Assembly: GCF_000004075.3 (NCBI RefSeq) | Contig: NC_026657.2 | Span: 29,048,408-29,112,407 of the forward strand | DNA from: Cucumis sativus | Lineage: Eukaryota > Streptophyta > Magnoliopsida > Cucurbitales > Cucurbitaceae | Reading direction: 5' to 3' | Length of the DNA stretch: 64,000 nt | Position numbers and translations under genes: made by a program | Notes under the pieces: generated by a model | What the model was told of the DNA's origin: nothing | Databases searched by the model: none | Seen by the model: only the letters and a program-made list of their open reading frames with translations | Part shown: positions 60,830 through 64,000 of the stretch, one piece after another | Layout of the letters: each line of letters begins with the position of its first letter | How positions within the stretch are numbered: the first letter of the stretch is position 1

Positions 60830-63321
60830 TTCTAATGTAAGCTTCTCCATTCTTTGCTTCTGGTTCTGTAAGATAAATTCAAGTTGAATTGTTAGAATAG
60901 CTTGATTGGAATTTTGCTCTGTTTTCTGGTTGAAATGGATAATATCTTTTGTAATGTAAATCAAGCTGAAGCTCAAGCATGTGCAATTCTACATTGGCTT
61001 CCTTTAATTCAGTTAATTGATCTTTATAGTTTTATTCTTTGAAATTGAAATTACACAGTTCGTAGTTTTGAAAAATGCTCTATTGACAAGTTTATTGATG
61101 GAGGATAGATCAACCAACTCTCTTAGAAGCCATAAAGGACAGGAGAGAGACTAATCTATTCTTATCTCTCGAGGACTATGACTTAGAATATATTCGTCAA
61201 GCTCACTTAAAAAAGTTTTAAGAGAATCGGTTTATTTGTTCTACGCCCTTTTTGTCTTTTGATTGACAATAGATTGATCTGTAGCCTATATCCCCTTTTC
61301 TAGCTTGAAAATATCGACATCAAGTTCAAAATTTATGTCCTTTAATTTGGAGTTACATTAGTAACTCTCGAAATCTCTTGTTTCAAATGGAGTCTCAAGT
61401 GATTCCACTCTCAGACGTTCTTCATCTTCTCTTAGAATTGTTCTGCTTTCTGCTTGGTATCATCAGATCATGAATTAACAACTGACGTTGCCTGTTATTT
61501 TTCATCTGACAGAAGTTCATCTGATGAGAATTACCACAATTGTTTTTAGCATTCCTGTTGGAGAATCAGCTCACCCCCCCAGCATCTCTTTCATCCACAT
61601 GTACAGCTTGCCTCATCATACAGGATCGTTCCCACAACAGTAGGCCGTTCGAGTCACTTCCAGCAGTTCTGCTATTAATGTTTTATGCTTCGTTTGCTGC
61701 TTTGGATGGTTTGAAGGCACTTTTCTTCCTCCCAACCTTAGAATTCTCTGCAGACCATTTACCTCCCTCAGGTTGGGCTGCTTAACTTGGAAAATATAAC
61801 CAGCAAAACTCATTCTAAGGCTCATTGATTCTCCCAAATTTGATTCTGAAACTTGGCTTACGAACTGCAATAGTGCATCTAATTGTATTCTGTAAACCCA
61901 TATTTATGTTTTATTTTGTACAATGAAGTGCATCAAAAAAGTTATGCTTTATGATAGGAATCTGACTATCCTGAGATATGTCTTCTCCAACCCTAATCAA
62001 TCCATGTCAAGAAGCATCATTTGGCAGCAACTTTTAAATACATATAGAAAAGTTGACTGCATAGGATATGATCAGGGCTCTTATCACATATCATCATCTT
62101 ATACAGGCATCCTTATTCACAACCAGAATCTTATGTGAATCTCTTGGCAGTTTATATATTAGAACAAAGGCAAGTGATTTAGTAATTCAAACAGGAGCAC
62201 AAGAAAATACTGTGAACAATGGGGAATTAAAGGTGAGAGGGAAAAGTAAGAGAAAAGGGAACATCAGCATGTGAGCATGTGATAGATACAAAAGTTAGAT
62301 GTTCAGAAGCCTGAATGCATTTAAGGAATCTGTTTTACTTCTGATATTTCTTGAAGAATAGCCAAAACTCTGTTACTTGAAGAATAGCCTGCATCGTATT
62401 TTTCATCACCAAATTGCCCAAGGGCTACGCTTTTTCGTATGAATGGTCGTAATGCTCCTATTCTTTTGTTTGGCAAGCTGCTGTGAGCTTAAACTGTTCC
62501 AGACAAATTCATGATTTACTAAAAAAAGAAAAAAGATTCTGACTAGTTATAAGATCAAATAAGTTTTTACATACCAAGCCTTTTTGAAACTCTTCAATAT
62601 TTGTGAGAATTCTTCTATAGTTGTGATCTCAATTTCTTATTCTTAATCTTTTTTTTCTTTGAACGTCTCCCACAATAATTGTATTTATGAAATTCAATTT
62701 TTAGTAATTGTGGACTCAACTCTTAAATTTTCATTTCACTGTGTTTCTAGGTGTTGAATAAAAAAAATAATCCTGGAGATGGTGTAATACTTACTCTCAA
62801 CCTACTTTATCTTAATCATTTCACTCTGATCTGTTTATCTTAATCATTTCACTCTGATCTGTTTTTCTTACTTGATCTTGAAATATTCCACATCTTTCTT
62901 CTTCTTCAACTATAAAAAGAAATAACAAATTTCTCTAACACTTTTCTCCCATATACTTCTCGATATGTGATGAATATAAAAACTTTTTGATTAGAAATCT
63001 TAAAATTATTTATTTCATCTGAAAAAACCTAAAATCTTCAATATTGAATAATGATGATTGATTTTCTCCATTTTTACCAAACTTTATTAAATGAAATTAC
63101 TCGACAAAGTCACCAAAAAGTGTCCCAAGTCTATAACCACAGTGGAGAAGGTGACTTGACTATGAGAGTCGATAGGCTTCCTTTACTGTGTCACCTTCTT
63201 TCTTTTAGGTATGTAGATCTGGATTTTAATGAGACATGGTACAAATTTGAAAACAGATCCGCCACAGATTTCTCAACTTGATTCAAACCTACAACCGGAA
63301 TCCTCGAATCCATCGCCTACT
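60830..63321. other. Spacer between Mpo1-like and DET2 genes
   Basis: 3'UTR of the Mpo1-like gene, then sequence of fairly mixed composition (61400-62300) with short ORFs on both strands, none recognised. Contains a 28-base tandem repeat at 62806-62861. Confidence 0.5.
62806..62861 (+). repeat. 28-base tandem repeat, two identical copies
   Basis: TTTATCTTAATCATTTCACT continuing CTGATCTG occurs at 62806-62833 and 62834-62861 without a mismatch. Confidence 0.9.
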
Positions 63322-64000
63322 ATGATGGGTTGGGATCAGGCTCTGTTCCACAACAGTCTTCTCGCCCTGTACCTCATTGGACCACCGACCGTCGTCTCCC
63401 TGAGGTTTCTCCAGGCGCCGTACGGGAAACACATCCGACCCGGGTGGGGCCCGACTATGTCGGCTCCATTGGCCTGGTTCCTCATGGAAAGTCCCACCTT
63501 ATGGCTGACCCTCCTCCTCTTTCCTTCCGGCGATCACTCGTCCCATTCCAAGGCTCTCCTTCTCATCTCCCCCTTCCTCCTCCACTACCTCAATCGCACC
63601 TGCTTCTACCCTATTCGTCTTCTCTGGAGTGGAACTCGACGGAACGCCCAAGTCGGTTTTCCGGTGCTTGTGGCCATCATGGCATTCGGATTCAACTTGC
63701 TTAACTCTTACGTGCAGACCAGATCTGTGTCTCACTACGTAAAGTACGAGGGAGATGGGTGGTTTTGGTGGCGGTTTTTCGGTGGAGGAGTGGTTTTTGT
63801 GATGGGGATGGCGGTGAACATATGGTCGGATGGTGTACTGGTCGGACTGAAGAGGAGGGGCGGCGGTTATAAGGTGCCGACGGGAGGGTGGTTTGAGTTG
63901 GTGAGTTGTCCTAATTATTTGGGGGAGATTATGGAGTGGCTGGGCTGGGCGGTGATGTGCGGGTCATGGGCTGGGCTAGGGTTTTTCCTTTATACGTGTG
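63322..64000 (+). CDS. DET2: Steroid 5-alpha-reductase, DET2 type (partial, runs off the window)
   Basis: Open from the ATG pair at 63322/63325 to the window edge: 226 codons plus one base, no intron so far. Arabidopsis DET2 has about 262 residues, so only the last 35 or so are missing. Seen: hydrophobic N-terminal helix (SLLALYLIGPPTVVSLRFL), YGKHIRPGWGPTMSAPLAWFLMESP (about 34-58), LLHYLNRTCFYPIRLLW (about 86-102), FNLLNSYVQTR, the NADPH-side segment GMAVNIWSD, YKVPTGGWFELVSCPNYLGEIMEWLGW, all hallmarks of the family. Role: reduces the delta-4,5 bond of campest-4-en-3-one-type intermediates in brassinosteroid synthesis, in the ER membrane. The codon-rich, GC-richer sequence contrasts with the AT-rich spacer. 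Confidence 0.94.
   Translation, partial: MMGWDQALFHNSLLALYLIGPPTVVSLRFLQAPYGKHIRPGWGPTMSAPLAWFLMESPTLWLTLLLFPSGDHSSHSKALLLISPFLLHYLNRTCFYPIRLLWSGTRRNAQVGFPVLVAIMAFGFNLLNSYVQTRSVSHYVKYEGDGWFWWRFFGGGVVFVMGMAVNIWSDGVLVGLKRRGGGYKVPTGGWFELVSCPNYLGEIMEWLGWAVMCGSWAGLGFFLYTC

Noticed and set aside
61616-61870. 84-codon minus-strand ORF in the Mpo1-DET2 spacer
   Set aside because: Mixed composition looked gene-like, but I recognise no domain and find no supporting splice structure.
63146-63199. Inverted repeat AGAAGGTGAC / GTCACCTTCT upstream of DET2
   Set aside because: Arms of only 10 bases with a 34-base loop and no terminator or microRNA context in a plant promoter.

Overview
Nuclear genomic DNA of a eudicot plant. 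It is AT-rich, has short introns with AT-rich interiors, and carries single-copy plant genes separated by long AT-rich spacers full of microsatellites. Gene content, exon structures and a LINE relic that resembles repeats I know from cucurbits suggest Cucurbitaceae (Cucumis-like). That family call is an inference. I see no prokaryotic, organellar or viral block and no CRISPR array. No LTR element, tRNA or rRNA was recognised.

Layout. (1) 2370-6788 (+): 11-exon TRM7/FtsJ-type tRNA 2'-O-methyltransferase, with a probable 5'UTR intron holding a decayed LINE relic and a fold-back element in a coding intron. (2) 7749-8120 (-): short conserved plant protein of the type often labelled josephin-like. 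(3) 8819 (+): possible signal-peptide exon, unresolved. (4) 13912-18971 (+): SQD2 sulfolipid synthase, 11 exons. (5) 21628-23220 (-): BAHD acyltransferase. (6) About 10 kb of spacer. (7) 33242-34920 (-): DIVARICATA-type MYB factor. (8) 36536-38855 (-): LAC4-type laccase with a miR397-like target site. (9) 42437-44515 (+): NPF8-type peptide transporter. (10) 45923-47818 (-): OCTOPUS-like DUF740 protein. (11) 47819-55526: spacer with one candidate 51-residue peptide ORF on the minus strand. (12) 55527-58614 (+): plastid PHT4-type anion transporter, probably PHT4;5. (13) 60491-60829 (+): 112-residue Mpo1-like (DUF962) membrane protein. (14) From 63322 (+), running off the right edge: DET2-type steroid 5-alpha-reductase.

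The genes are not an operon or a biosynthetic cluster. Loose themes are plastid and phosphate biology (SQD2 and PHT4), wall lignification (laccase), vascular patterning (OCTOPUS-like) and brassinosteroid synthesis (DET2). Exon junctions were placed by hand, and every multi-exon model gives an uninterrupted frame. Two introns use GC-AG borders. I found no convincing new multi-gene system. The less ordinary items are the small peptide ORF at 51699-51854, the miR397 site, a P1BS motif upstream of SQD2, and an AC element upstream of the laccase.
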